Positions 1 through 36,568 of a stretch of DNA of 64,000 bases are shown piece after piece. A program made the position numbers and the translations under genes. Each line of letters begins with the position of its first letter. Within the stretch, counting starts at the first letter, position 1. The notes beneath the pieces were generated by a model. That model did no database searches, was not told the DNA's origin, and saw only the letters and a list, made by a program, of their open reading frames with translations. This stretch comes from Acanthaster planci (taxonomy: Eukaryota; Echinodermata; Asteroidea; Valvatida; Acanthasteridae), in contig NW_019091376.1 of assembly GCF_001949145.1 (NCBI RefSeq), positions 1,093,267-1,157,266 on the forward strand, in the 5' to 3' direction.

Positions 1-24610
<24,610 letters not shown>

Positions 24611-27065
24611 GCTGTGTGAAAGCTGCTGACAAACCTTTTTGGCCTTGTGCTGAGAGAGATTTAAATATATTTCCATCCTTCAGAATCATTCAGTCCTTCC
24701 ATTTGCGAAGGTCCTAATTTGCTATAAGTCAGGGAACCAGATTTGAGTGTTAGGTACACTTGTCAATTGGGTAACCAAGTGTGAAAGTTGCCAGCCAGCC
24801 TGGTACCTGACCAGACATTTACATGAACATCAATGCTGAACTTGAGCACACTTCGTAGTTACAATTACTGCACTAAGACACCAAGGACACACCATATTAT
24901 ACTAATACTACTAATAATGGCAATGCAGCATGGGTTGTTAAGGTCAGCTGAGAGATATTAGGTTGTAGCGCCGTGGGCGTATTTATCTGTAATATAATCC
25001 ATTCTGAAGATGTTTATAATGAAACAGTGGTGGAGGTTACACTTAATGGATTACATGCAGTGGAAGTCATTTGCATTATGCCTGGGGACAGATATGGTTT
25101 GCACATAAATTCTGACCAGTGGATTGAACCAAAAGAGATTCTGTGAGAGACCAGATATTTTAATGGCTCCGAAACGCATCATCTTAGTGTAAACTTAGTG
25201 TAAATAGAGGATTCGTGTGGCCAGATGCAAATTCATTGCAGCGCTTGTGTTCTTTTTGTATGTGTACACTGCTTTTATTTTGAAATCAACCGTTGTCTTG
25301 GGAAACAGTTTGCTCGGAGTCTTTCTTGTTAACCAGTACAACTTCAGAATGTGATCCCCTAAGTTTGTGTACAGGATGCAAAAGCTGAATCTGTTAATTT
25401 GTGACTGTGGATTGAGAATACACATCCGTCACTTTCTTGGAGTGTCCGTCAGTAACACAAATAATTGCAGAGGCTGGTAATACAATACTTGTAAGTTTCT
25501 AATGTCAAATTTCTGCTCAAAAGGTAGAAACCTGACTCCATAATGTAGTTTAGAAAATCACACATACTTTTTATCTTCCTTCATGTATGCATTTCTTCCT
25601 CTCGCTGTAAGGTCAGTTCATACTTGACACAAAAGCAAACAGAAACAAGATTTTATGATGTCGGGTCAAACATTCATGCTACAAATTATCCTCTCGCTGT
25701 AAGGTCAGTTCATACTTGACACAAAAGCAAACAGAAACAAGACTTTATGATGTCGCGTCAAACATTCATGCTACAAATTTACAAAAGTTGAGCACAGTTT
25801 GACTCAACCGAATTTTGCAGCAAACATTCCTATTATGTCAAATTGGCTTGGCTGTCACATTCGCTTGGAGTAGGAAGCATCTTTTACAATGTAACATTCG
25901 GAAATTTTAATATATTGTGGGTGGAAAAGCCTCCCAGATGTCCATGGTGCACTATGCTACGTAAGGCATCTATCTTTCCATAACACTCTGTTGTGATCCC
26001 ATTGCCCCCCCATGAGGAAGGTAAAGCCCTCATTCGGCAGCAAACTGGTAACCAGGGATCAATTCCGAGGCATTTCAAGCAAATTAGTGATACGTATGCC
26101 CTCTTGTCTTTTTTCTTATCTGTTTATTCCCTTTTAAAGTTTTAATTTTGTTTATTTCGGGGGAAATTACTCCCCTACCCCTGTGATGCTAATGCTAGCT
26201 GAGGACACAAATTCATTAGATCTTGAGGCAGGCATTAAGCTGCTGTCTTTGGCAGATGTCATCGGCAGCTATTCAGCATGACAAGTATTTGTTGCCTGCA
26301 GCCTGATTGGCCAGGTAACAACAGGCCCAAGGGAGCTATCGAAGAAAATGTAAAAGGAAAGCAACATGCAGCAGTTGGATCAAAACACGCAACCCTCTCG
26401 ACCAAATTATGCTGACCAGTCTCTGAGCGATAATAGAGGATTTCACTCAAAGGTACAACCTTGTACAGAACCCCCAAACAAAAAAAATCAGCTTATAAAC
26501 AAATGAAAACTACTCACCCTTGACCCATAAGGAAGCACCCTAACTACCAACTCAGCATTTTTATTTTTCAGTTCAGACTCCGGTACAGACTGTACAGGAA
26601 GTACACCCCAGGCAGTCAGGATTCTACGCATTGATATGATGCCTTGATATTTGTTGTTTGAAGCCAGTCACATCCTTATTTTGTTTGCAGTATCTTGTGT
26701 TCAGTCCTTGACACAGTCTAAGCATTGTCTGTCAGGGTATGACTTTGCAGATTCTCATTTTGTCACCAGCCTTGAGATTTATTTTACCTTGTTCAGGCCA
26801 CTTGTCGATTTTCCAGGTTATATTTTCCCAAATTCTCATTGCAGCTTTGAATTGTCAAGTCATGCCATGGGCTCTAGGTATTTAAGGCAAAGAAAAAATA
26901 GAATCTTGTCTTTTTTTGAAGACGGAGGCATTTTTCCTGCAGATTTTGCCAGGATGTTGGAAGGATGTAGTGTCTCTTCCTCATACTTGTGTTTCAGAAT
27001 TAGCTTGTATCGTATTAGGTGTTAAACTTGCAGTTAAGATACATCGATTGTAAGAAACAAATAAA
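24611..27065 (+). other. copine 3' UTR: Probable copine 3' UTR, candidate poly(A) signal at 27060-27065
   Basis: No gene is recognisable after the copine stop. AATAAA at 27060-27065 is a candidate polyadenylation signal, giving a 2.4-kb 3' UTR. The true end cannot be fixed from sequence. The block contains the 92-bp tandem duplication at 25601-25782. Confidence 0.3.
25601..25782 (+). repeat. 92-bp tandem duplication of a MITE-end sequence
   Basis: Two nearly identical units start with CTCGCTGTAAGGTCAGTTC at 25601 and 25693 and differ at a few bases. Each begins with the AGGTCAGTTCATACTTG end seen in the element at 514-694, so this looks like a duplicated MITE fragment. Confidence 0.65.
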
Positions 27066-28733
27066 AACTTAAAGCATATTACAAATTTAGTTTTTAAAAG
27101 TGAGAAACTAATACTGTTTGAGAAATGTGTGTCAGTTTTGGTCGACTGATACTTTGACCGTAACAGCTGCATGAAATTGCAATATAGGTTATCATGAATG
27201 GCTTTTGAGTGGGTGTCCAAAATATGACAGGAAGTCACAAAGTGGATGTCCTGAATGCTGTAATATTACCTCTTTTACCTGTGCTGTACGGCTGCTTATA
27301 GCCACAGTAAAAAATTAAAGTGGCCAGAGCAATGGATATTGTGGCCACTCTGTGCCATACATGTTTAATGGCCACAGTGGGGTACGTGGAAGGATCAAGA
27401 ACCAATTTTCAAGGGCCATTTCTTTTTGGGGGGGGGGCAAGTATTTGGGGATTTCCTTAGGTGTATTTTTTTGAATGGCGAGGCTTAATTTGGGGGGGAT
27501 TTGGAATGAAGGGATACAAAATCATTCCCATTGTGGATACGGCCATGTAAACGAATAAGGTGGCTGCAGTGATGTGGCGGTCATGTTGTGAATGCAGCAG
27601 CCAAAAGATAAGCATGATATGCTTATGCTTATGGGTAGACACGACTTCAGTAGTGATTGTAAATATGGGCATTGTGCCCTACTCTTTGTTTTTACAGTTT
27701 CTGTTGATTTTACAGTGATCAAAGAGATTGAATAGCACGAGCCTGATCTTGAGTTTCGATCACTGTATGCATTGTAGATTCTTTATTTGATATTTGTAAG
27801 TGCTTGCTTTCTTGTTTATTAATTTTAATCTATTCTTACGATTGGAAATGGGTTAAACAGGTCAAACGTATTGTTTTATTTTATTATTTCTGTTCAAATT
27901 CTCATTAAACATTCAATTTAAAATTGTTGGATTGGAGACAGCGCTTCCCCAGTAATGTAAAGTTATCAAAATCATGAACATTTACTTATCCAACATCAAA
28001 TGTGTATATATTTTTTATGGCTGCATTGTTTTTATTTCTGCAATGATGAATATCTCTATTGGGGATTAAAATCACGTGAAGTAAAAGGTTAAATGTTACA
28101 ATAATTATCTTTTCACAATGCTCAATTTGTAATTGTATAATTATTTTATTGGCATTATTTTTATAGCAAATGGTATTCTTTTTTAAATAATATAAGGGAG
28201 TGTAGAATATTTTCAATTAAAGTTATAAAGTTTTTTTCGCGAGGCGAAATATCCACGTTCACTATCCATCTCAATTCGTTTTGATTATTCTGTGCCATAT
28301 AGTATCAGAATTCACCAGCTCACTTATGAGTTGAGTCTTATTCCTTTGTTCCTGAAAGAACTCCTGTGCTTTTTTTGTAAATTTGGGTAGACAATGAAAA
28401 ACTGGTTCGAAAGTGTGTTTTAACGACTTCACCCAGTGATATACTGAGATTTGTACTCCTGAATGACAATCCCCAGGTTTCGGGGGAAAAGAGACATCCG
28501 TTGTTAAAACAGCTGACCGATTTCTGATCCAAGTTCAATACCAAAAAGTGCCAAGTTTATTTTTCACTCCTCTCGGTCGAATTGTTTGCTCTCCCTTTTG
28601 AAGGAAAAGTGCTGACTGGTAATTCTGTGTAGAATTGGTCCAAGTTCGAGGACACTGTGAAATTCAATACAGATCAGAAGCACTCTCGTATCAAAAGGCC
28701 ATGGCTGAATGACTGGCTTCGGCAAGGTGTAAA

Positions 28734-28793
28734 ACACGCGTCTATGGGAAATGGCTGCAGCCGCTCGACAATGGCTTTCCATAGGTACATGTG
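28734..28793. repeat. Short foldback (ACAC..CTATGGGAAA family)
   Basis: ACACGCGTCTATGGGAAA on the left pairs with GCTTTCCATAGG then ACATGTGT on the right. A related foldback with the same CTATGGGAAAT core is at 39248-39377. Confidence 0.45.
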
Positions 28794-29516
28794 TCATTTC
28801 CAGCCCCACTCGTAACATTCTGCTGAAACTATGAAAGCAAAATTGTGTTAGCGTCTAGGAAAGCAACTGTAGTTTGCCGTAACTTGGTTGAATAGGATAT
28901 CAGTTCCATGAGTCATTGCATTGCAAACTGTCAAAAGGAAACAGAAACCCAGAGTTTATACTAAAGTAGGCCTATGGGTTTACTATTTCGAGTTTCATTA
29001 GTTAATTTAACTTCTCTCCTACGTATACTCTCGTCGGCGTAAAGTACCGCCTGCATTACCATGCAAGCCTTAATCTCTTGTTCTTATGCTGAATAGCTGA
29101 AGTTTCTAGACAATGGCTGGAGTTTCTGGCACAAAGGAGAAGTATATCGCACCCGTCAGCAGGATGGGGTTATCCTAGTGCGGATGTTGATAACGATGGA
29201 AGTGGCTAAAATTTGGTCCCTCGGCGGGTCTACCTAACCACTATAGCGAAAGTTAGGATTTCCTGACAGTCGATTGGAAGTGGGAAATTAACTTCGAAAG
29301 TCTTTAATTCTATTCAGGCAAACTACCGGGGTGTATTGAAACAGAAATTGGTTCAAGTGCTCAAGCCTCGGCCTGTCGATGACAAAACGACACGTGTGCG
29401 GCCCTCCCGAGTTGTCCCCGTTTTCCTCAAGCCGTGGCGTTAAGATGGGGGCATACCCCCGGCGAATGTCCGTGCGCCCCAGGTTGTTCCACCCCCGCCA
29501 TTCGGAGTCTCCAAAA

Positions 29517-29534
29517 TATATAAACCGCGGTTTA
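29517..29534. promoter_or_regulatory. TATA-like box fused to a 14-bp palindrome
   Basis: TATATAAA (29517-29524) overlaps the perfect palindrome TAAACCGCGGTTTA (29521-29534) inside an unusually GC-rich block. It may be an orphan promoter, for example of a non-coding RNA or a mobile element. No downstream gene was recognised before the aquaporin 3.2 kb away. Confidence 0.25.
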
Positions 29535-31367
29535 TTTGCTTTCAATGCCCCTGTGAACATAAAACTTTTGCAGCCTTCGGAAGCCCCCCAAAATTTCACC
29601 GCAGTCGCTGTCCTCGGTGGTGGCTAACGCGTGGGTTTTTTTTACTTTGTCCCGTAGAAAAGAAGATAAACCAGTGGTCAGGCCAACGAGGATACTGAAG
29701 CACTCTAAAGTTTTCAATATAAAATAATGTTTGTGGTTGTCATCTGATATTGTTTACCATGAGGAAAGCTTGAACCTGCGTCTCTGAAACTAGAAACAAG
29801 TTTTCGGTTTCATCTTGAGATCGTTTTCTCCTGTGCATTTCCTGAATTTCTACTTTGCTCTAATGGGAATGCATCACTTTTTGCAGTCACGCGGAGTTTC
29901 AGTGCTGGCTCTCAGTGTCCGACTCTTTAGTGTAAAAGAGCGAGCCGACTTTGATAGAAAGATGTGATCCAAAATTTACTTTGAACGTGAAGGGAAAATG
30001 ACCTTTTTATGAAGAGAGACTTACCGTAAATTAAGAACCACACTGACAGTCGCAGTGGTACCTCACCGCATTCACCTGAAAACAGACAAAGTCAATCAGC
30101 GTATGCATCTTCCTAGGGATGCATCAAGTGGCGTAACCAGCGGCCCCCCCCCCATTTTTTTCGCAAATAATACCTCATAGGCGAGTACGAAAGAAAGTGA
30201 TCGGTATTATTTTTTTATTAAATATTAGCACCAACACCCTAAGGAAACAACGCTTATGTTTTTCTCCCCCAACATCATGTTAAATGAGCCCGAAGCCGTA
30301 TTCGCTTTTGAATCCTCCCCGTCTGGACACCAAAAGCTGGATACGCTGCTGGATGCATCTTAATCTTGTCATCACTTTTCAGGAGCATCAACAAAACGCA
30401 TTTATTCTTCTGACCAATGCCCTCCAGACAGCATGCGGAAAAAAGGTTGATCGCTTATCGACCTTTTTCCCAGGTTCATGAAAATGTGCACATGCTGTAA
30501 CCTCTTCTATATAAAGACTTATAAGATTGTGTGTAAGTACGTTTGTAAGATCGTGAAAAGGGACTCCGAAATATGATCCCTAAATGAAAGGGAGACCAAA
30601 CTATAGTCGGTTAGCAACGGCGACGTCAACTTTGTGGAAAGGGCCCATCAGTCCAAAATGTGGTGTATGACGGGCGCATGGGCGTGGTCCAAATTTTCCA
30701 GGGGTGGGGTGCAAAGTATTTTTTCCGGGGTGATTTCGGGGAGGTAAAGCACTCATTATCAACAAAGTTCGTTCCCTTTCATTTTAGTTGGGTTTTTTTG
30801 GGGGGGGCGGAGATAATTTCTTTCGTCGTTTTTCTTTTCTTCGTTCTCATTTTTTTTCTGAAGGGAGAAGTATTCCCCTTCGGGACGTCTATGGTGGACG
30901 GGGGGGGGTTAAAATGTAGCGGTCATTTCTGCTTTAAAGTGTTGCTATGACGATATGCCGAATTTTTATTTTCTACCGAATGAGGCCGTGAGATCTCCAT
31001 CTTGTTTTGAAATGACGGGGCAAATTGGTACATCCTGTATGCCACAAAGAGAATGAGTAATGGGAAATGAAGCATTATTTTGACTTCTGCCCTAGAAGTC
31101 TTGGAAGATCATCACTTCTTAGAAAATTCTGTGAGATCAAGTCGGTCCGATGAGGAATATAGGAAGGATTCTTCTATTTGATTGAAACTGTTACAGGGGC
31201 TGAATTGAGTTCTGGGAAATGAAACTGAGTGTCAGCTTCCTGGACTTATTTGCAGACGAAAAATTTTCAGCCTATTATCAGTTCTATAATGCTTAACTCA
31301 ATATTAGAGCGTTGGCAAAATTACACACGAATATCTGTAGACTATTGAATCTGTGAGTAGGTCACAA

Positions 31368-31499
31368 TATAAGGCCGTGTCCGAATCATTTGGCTGCGGC
31401 TTGAAATTACACACAAGTCCGTGGTAGTGGCCGCGGCCTGTTCCCATAGAGTTGTGTGCAATTTCTGACTGTAGCCGAGTGAATCGGACATGGTCTATA
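31368..31499. mobile_element. 132-bp foldback MITE
   Basis: Arms of about 45 bp cover most of the element: TATAAGGCCGTGTCCGAATC and, reversed, TATAGACCATGTCCGATTC, followed on both arms by TTGAAATTACACAC / CAGAAATTGCACAC. There is no coding potential. It lies just upstream of the repeat at 31549. Confidence 0.6.
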
Positions 31500-31617
31500 A
31501 GGCTTTTTCGTAATTTGACTAAAATCTGGTACATAGAGTTAGCTGATTGCACATAACATAACAATTTGGATTCCCCAGACTGAAGAACTGTTGCATACCT
31601 CAGGGGATACTCTTAAA

Positions 31618-31756
31618 CGATATGGGGCCGATGAGTCCCCCCCCATGTCCAATCCCTGTACATCCCCCCCCCCCCCGAAGTTGTAAAGAATTCCTGAGAT
31701 TCCGACCAAACAATGACCAACACAAAGGCGGGGGTTCTCTCCGCCCCATATCTTGC
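31618..31756. mobile_element. C-rich MITE nested in the dispersed repeat
   Basis: Ends are GATATGGGGCCGATGAG and, reversed, GATATGGGGCGGAGAG, each followed by a C-rich tract. The block has no counterpart in the 63-kb copy of the surrounding repeat, which supports insertion, though the neighbouring alignment is loose. Confidence 0.5.
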
Positions 31757-31909
31757 ATCATATGGATAGGGGTTTGGGACAAGCTTTTGCATAGCGACCA
31801 CCATCTCTGGAATGGACTGGTTCCTTTGTGCCCTTCTTATCTATTGAAAAAAGTGTATTGGTGCAAGGTGTCTCTTATGTAACTAAGCAAAAGTTTGCCC
31901 CGAATCACA

Positions 31910-32133
31910 AGCGCCGTTTCCCAAAACTCAACTTCGTCTCCGTTTCAGGCTTCGTCCCCGAAACCAATCCCCGGTTGTGGGCCTGGATTACGGTAATTTT
32001 TGGCTCTTTTGCATCCTATTTGATGTTTTGTGGCACCATTAGACTAGTTATTGCGCTTACAGCTTCAAAGTCGGGTAGAAAAAAAAAGTTGAAACCTGAG
32101 ACGGAGCCGAATTGAGTATTGGAAAACGGCCCT
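31910..32133. mobile_element. MITE nested in the dispersed repeat (copy 2 of the 18.5-kb family)
   Basis: Ends AGCGCCGTTTCCCAA and, reversed, AGGGCCGTTTTCCAA start inverted repeats of about 40 bp. The 63-kb copy of the host repeat reads straight from CCCGAATCACA to GGGTATGACAAC at this place, that is, an empty site. No clear target duplication remains. Confidence 0.7.
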
Positions 32134-32674
32134 GGTATAACGACAGTGTCTTTAGTATGAAGAATTCAAATTTTTTTGTTCACGGGAATTTAAAGAACCC
32201 ATTGTACCGGATTTTATTCAAATTTAACTCGCAAAAGGCTTATTCAAGTTGGGTGAACAAGGTTAACTTGTTCCCAATCTGTCTAGAGAATTGAGGAGCT
32301 TTGCTGTTATTATAGCAAATGTGTGCATTAGAGTAGAAATAAAAATGCTGCCCCGGTATACCATCGCCATTCTAGAAGAAAGTCTTTGCTCGCGTGCACA
32401 ACTTCGTTTGTAAGATAATCGGTCCCTGCTTTCCAATAAGCCCGGTGGTTTCATGTGTCACGCTGCAGCAACGTCACTGATTCCACGTGATGATGGTGAA
32501 CGCCCCCTGAGCCCTGAGTGATGCGTGTCAGATACATATACGCAGTATTGAGATGGGGGTTAAACTCGTGCACACTCCGCGTCCGTGGCACTTGTCCCCT
32601 TCTGCGCGATACTCTTCATTCATCAACAAACCGTGTAAACTGTAGCGACTTGTGGTGCAAATGCTCTTGGAAGC

Positions 32675-32683
32675 CATAAATAG
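32675..32683 (+). promoter_or_regulatory. TATA-like element before the aquaporin gene
   Basis: CATAAATAG lies 72 bp upstream of the ATG. A TCATTTT initiator-like sequence about 30 bp further down would leave a leader of roughly 50 nt. Further up, an E-box CACGTG (near 32487) is present. Position and form fit a core promoter, but nothing here proves use. Confidence 0.35.
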
Positions 32684-32754
32684 CTATCTCTAGAAGAGTG
32701 CACTGTCATTTTTAATTTGTCTCTCAATCAATGTGACATACCGTTTTCCGGGCG

Positions 32755-35700
32755 ATGGCGCAGGTCGTGGACAAAATGAGCGCGGAAGTTCGCTCGGCCG
32801 CCTTTTGGCGCGCCTGTCTGGCGGAATTTATCGGAACCCTCCTCTTCATTTTCCTAGGCTTGGGCTCCACCGTAACCAAAGCCCCTGACCTTGTCAGGAT
32901 TTCCCTGGCCTTTGGTCTTGCAATCGCAACCCTGGTGCACTGTACCGCACACATCAGCGGTGGACATCTCAACCCTGCCGTCACAATCGGCTTTCTGGTC
33001 ACCCATGCTATCACCCCCTTGCGAGCCATTGTCTACGTCTTTGCTCAGGTGCTTGGAGGTATGGTAGGCGCTGGCATCCTCCGGGGATTATCGCCCTCCT
33101 ACTGGAGCGGAGGCCCCACGGTTCCTCAGCAAGGTGTCGAGGAGTGGCAGGCTTTCATCATGGAGATATTGCTCACCTTCCAGCTAGTCTTCACCGTATT
33201 TTCTACTGTAGATCCGGACCGTAAAGGCTTCGCCGGCTCTGGGCCACTGGCTATAGGCCTGTCAGTCGGCCTTGGGCATCTCGCTGCGGTCAGTATTCGT
33301 TTCTTATCAGAATGTGAACTTTAATTTGATTATGCGATTGAGACCTCAGCAAGTAAAATTCAAACACTAGTCTAATCCCCGTTTGTTTGTTCTTTTTTGT
33401 TTACTTGCGGCCTAAGTTTGGAATTCAGGTGTGGTTAACGTCTATTACGTACTATCGGGCTACTCCTTTTCTGTCGAACGTCACAAATGTTACCAGCAAC
33501 TCTATCAAATTTCAAATATTTCACAGCAAAAGTCCTTGTTTGTTTGTGTCTTTTTGTCAATATAGCATTAACCGGGACCATTAAAAATGGTGGAGATATA
33601 TATTCGATATGAGTGAGGTTACTTGCAAGTTGCGAACATAATTATGAATGTAAAGTAAATATTACTTATTGTGTGTGAAATAAAATAACACAAAAATTAA
33701 TGGTTATAGGCCTATGACGCCCATATCCCCAGGCCGCATACATGTCTTGCATGCGTAAATTTTTCTAATGGTCCCTGTTAATTAAATTACAGCCATGTAG
33801 TAAATTTCTATCTGGTTTTATTCGTCATTTTTAGTGATAGCATGTTTGAAGAGCAGCATTCCTTCGTAAAAATCCTACGTATGCCATTGCAGACATTCTC
33901 CGTCACGTTCTATACAGAACAGAAATTGGCAACTAAAAGGAATTACCTGCGAATTATAGTATTCAAATAAGCTTACTTCAGCAGGCCAATACGGGCACAT
34001 GTGAAATGCCGAGATTTAAGATATATGCATGCCCCGTACATACGGCACTGTGACGCAGTGGTTCTGACCGCTACCCTTAAGCTTAATTTAAAATTACTGC
34101 AGTAGAAAGTATATTAAATAAGTTATCAAAAGGAAAAGCAGCGCAAACTATGTATGCGATGCCACTTTGTACGAAAGATGTACGCAATATCAACGACTAT
34201 CCCACTCCCGTGCCAATGATTGTAACACCCCCCGTACCCTTTACAAAGCTATTTAAGTACATGTATTATGAGTTAGGTGTTTTACACCATGCACTGAAGC
34301 CAAAATACACGACATTCAAATGAATGGTGCCCACACGAAACGATTAAACATTGTTATTTGTGTTTATCTTTTACAAAGAAGTTCGTACCTCGGAAAGCAG
34401 GGCAGTGTGGATGGCACTTGACCTATGATCATCCGTGCGATAACTACAAGTAGAAAAATGGTTGAACGCACAAGAATTACAATGATTGTAAAAAATACCA
34501 GTCTTGGCAATCACAAACTGAAATGCTGTACATGTAATTGTTTTCGAGTGTTTGATTTCTGAGGTTCATAGTCGAAGTCAATAACCTGCGCAAAGCTCTT
34601 TGAACTCAGACGTGTTCAATTTACGATGATCGGAAAGTCCCTGGTTTGGAATTGGACAAATAAATCTTTAGTGTGCCGAGAGATGTACAGTACTCTGTCA
34701 GTCTACTGTCGTTGAATGAGTCAACCATCATTAGCAAAAGGAAGGAAGAAGCTAGAAATGGGATCCTGGCCCCGCTTGGAATTCGCTCTCGCACGAAAGT
34801 ATTTCCCCAGTGGTTTGTGATTGGCTTAGCTCAACTGATTTACTGTAAGCCATGCGTTGGTCCCAAGTCATAACATGCCCACTATCTCATGTCTTACCGA
34901 TGTGTGTGAATGATCACAATTTTAAATGTACTTCTTTCTTGCCTTACACACGGCATAAGCAGGGGTTGTAAGGCCTCTCCCTCCACACACATACACATCA
35001 AGTTGACTTAGGGCCTACATCGATTCCAGTTGAAGGCACACGTCAGATCTAAATGGTGGGGTTAAAGCCATTGTGTTATAATGATTTTCAGAGTGAAAAA
35101 AGTATACATGTATTCATTTCATAACGCCTCAGACCATTAAGCAAGATTTACGCAATTTCAAAGAAACAGCCCCCCTTCGTGTGTACCCACAAAGTACTTA
35201 ATTGACGCCCACTTTAATTAACACAAATTCTGCTTGGACTTCTGTTGACCCTCCCCTACCCAGGTCGTGAGAGTCGCCCAGTGATGATTCATTTTGGTTA
35301 ATAAGAAGGAATACTGAGTACCCACTTCTTGATAAATGATGTTTATTAGACAGAGAATTATGCCAGTCTTGACCTCAGTTATAATATACAATGTTGTTGG
35401 ACAAACAGTACATGTAATCGTGCGTAAGTGTAACATGGGTTCCCCCGGCTTTATGAACGTCTACGGCCGACCCATTTTTAGACTTTGGTCATCTTCTATC
35501 TGCCAAGAATTACGTCACTGATGCTTAAAATCTGTCCATATGCAGGCCAAGCGAGCAACGGGAAAGCTTTGAAAGTAGGGTGTTGGAATTAAAATGCAAC
35601 TCCTTCCGTGCACCCCCCCCCGTCTATCAAATCGTAACTGAGCCTGCAAATATAGAAATAACATTTTTTGTCACATTTTGTTTTTGTGTTTATAGATTGA

Positions 35701-36568
35701 AATTAGCAGTGCCAGCATGAATCCTGCTAGATCTATTGCGTCAGCAATCGTGTCCAGCAATTGGACCGCACATTGGGTAAGAATTCAACTGTGCATACCA
35801 TTAAAGCCGCTTCATCCATACCTATATACATTTTAAATTATTCCCACAAAACAAAGNNNNNNNGTTTTTAGCCATTCTGCTCTCATATGAAAGCTCAAAG
35901 ACCCAGTGAGTTGATGCTGGCAAGGATTTACACAATCTAACCATTTTAGGGGCCAAGCAATCTCCTTTTTCAAACGATACTGTGGGGGGGGGGGACACTT
36001 TTAATGCTAATAAGCTGGCCAGAAATTCTCACTTGAATTAGTGGACTGCACCCTTATCAACAGAAACAAATAGGACATTTCCTGACGCAGAACAATTTTT
36101 AAAAGAGAAAACAGGCGTTGAGCTTCAGCATTATTTTGTGAAGTTTCATAGTTTTGTAGTATTCGTGCTGTGAGAACGAAACATCAGGGTAATGGAACTC
36201 TGTGCTTGCACGGGATGAAGGCCAATCTCAAAATGTGTTAACCTCACCCTCCCACGTACGTAAATAGTATATTATACTTTATGGACAGCTCCATCACCCC
36301 ACAAAATTAGAGATTAGTTTTCAAAGGCTTGCTCTCCTTGTGCTTTTTATGACAGGCCTACTGGGTTGGTCCGATTCTGGGCGGGATACTGGCGGCTGGC
36401 ATCTACGATATTGTCCTGGCACCCACTGCCGACATGAACCGCCTCCGGAAGTGCGCGACGTGCGTGTATGACCCAAGCGAGGAAGAATCCAGGCAAGACA
36501 TCGACTTGAGTATCATCAACCAAGGACAAGCGCAGGACGAACCCTTCGCTGGGGGAAATAAACTCTGA
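32755..36568 (+). CDS. Aquaporin, AQP4-like water channel
   Basis: Three exons, 32755-33288, 35696-35776 and 36356-36568, give 275 residues, with both introns in phase 0. Aquaporins form tetramers in the plasma membrane and let water cross, each monomer having six helices and two NPA half-helices. NPA motifs are at residues 73-75 (GGHLNPAVT) and 187-189 (ASMNPARS). The selectivity filter inferred by alignment to AQP1/AQP4 is F53, H175, A184, R190. This is the orthodox water-only set, with Ala instead of the mercury-sensitive Cys of AQP1. The cytosolic tail is acidic (DPSEEESRQD). ATG 32755 is chosen because it opens the frame and leaves a normal short N-terminus; Met8 is an alternative. Intron 1 (2.4 kb) shows no feature; intron 2 contains a 7-base gap and a repeat. 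The family call is secure. Confidence 0.95.
33289..35695 (+). other. aquaporin intron: Aquaporin intron 1
   Basis: This 2.4-kb intron separates the exon ending GHLAA from the exon with the second NPA motif. I see no repeat element, RNA gene or coding exon in it. Confidence 0.5.
35857..35863. other. Assembly gap, 7 N
   Basis: Seven N separate unique intron sequence from the start of a repeat (35864-36044) whose other copy also borders a gap. The stated length may not be the real one. Confidence 0.9.
35864..36044 (+). repeat. Dispersed repeat in aquaporin intron 2 (inverse copy at 50163-50341)
   Basis: The segment from the gap to about 36044 matches 50163-50341 on the other strand, including CTCATATGAAAGCTCAAAGA, GCCAAGCAATCTCC and a G/C homopolymer. 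The 50-kb copy continues further (to the gap at 50436), so copy 1 is probably truncated or collapsed at the N run. Confidence 0.7.

Larger units (their letters stand above)
27066..31367. other. copine-aquaporin intergenic: Intergenic DNA between copine and aquaporin
   Basis: No exon of a known family was recognised. Visible items are a small hairpin (28734-28793), a GC-rich block with TATATAAA (29380-29640), G/C homopolymers (near 27429, 30140, 30785, 30900) and a fragment AGTGGCGTAACCAGCGG at 30127 that resembles the end of the hAT-like element at 50635. Confidence 0.5.
31549..32265 (+). repeat. Dispersed repeat, copy 1 (two nested insertions)
   Basis: It matches 63179-63485 in the same orientation through CATAACAATTTG, GCATAGCGACCACCATCTC, GGTTCCTTTGTG, AAAGTGTATTGGTG, GACAGTGTCTTTA, AATTTAAAGAACCCA and CAAAAGGCTTATT. 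Relative to that copy it carries two extra blocks, 31618-31756 and 31910-32133, each with inverted ends. Confidence 0.7.

Noticed and set aside
29379-29627. 82-codon open frame on the plus strand and overlapping frames on the minus strand
   Set aside because: It lies in a GC-rich block where stops are rare. The translation has no domain, no splice continuation and no recognisable relative.
33289-33324. Extension of aquaporin exon 1 to the stop at 33324
   Set aside because: The frame continues past a good donor (GCG/gtcagt) into sequence lacking the second NPA; the exon at 35696 supplies it in phase.
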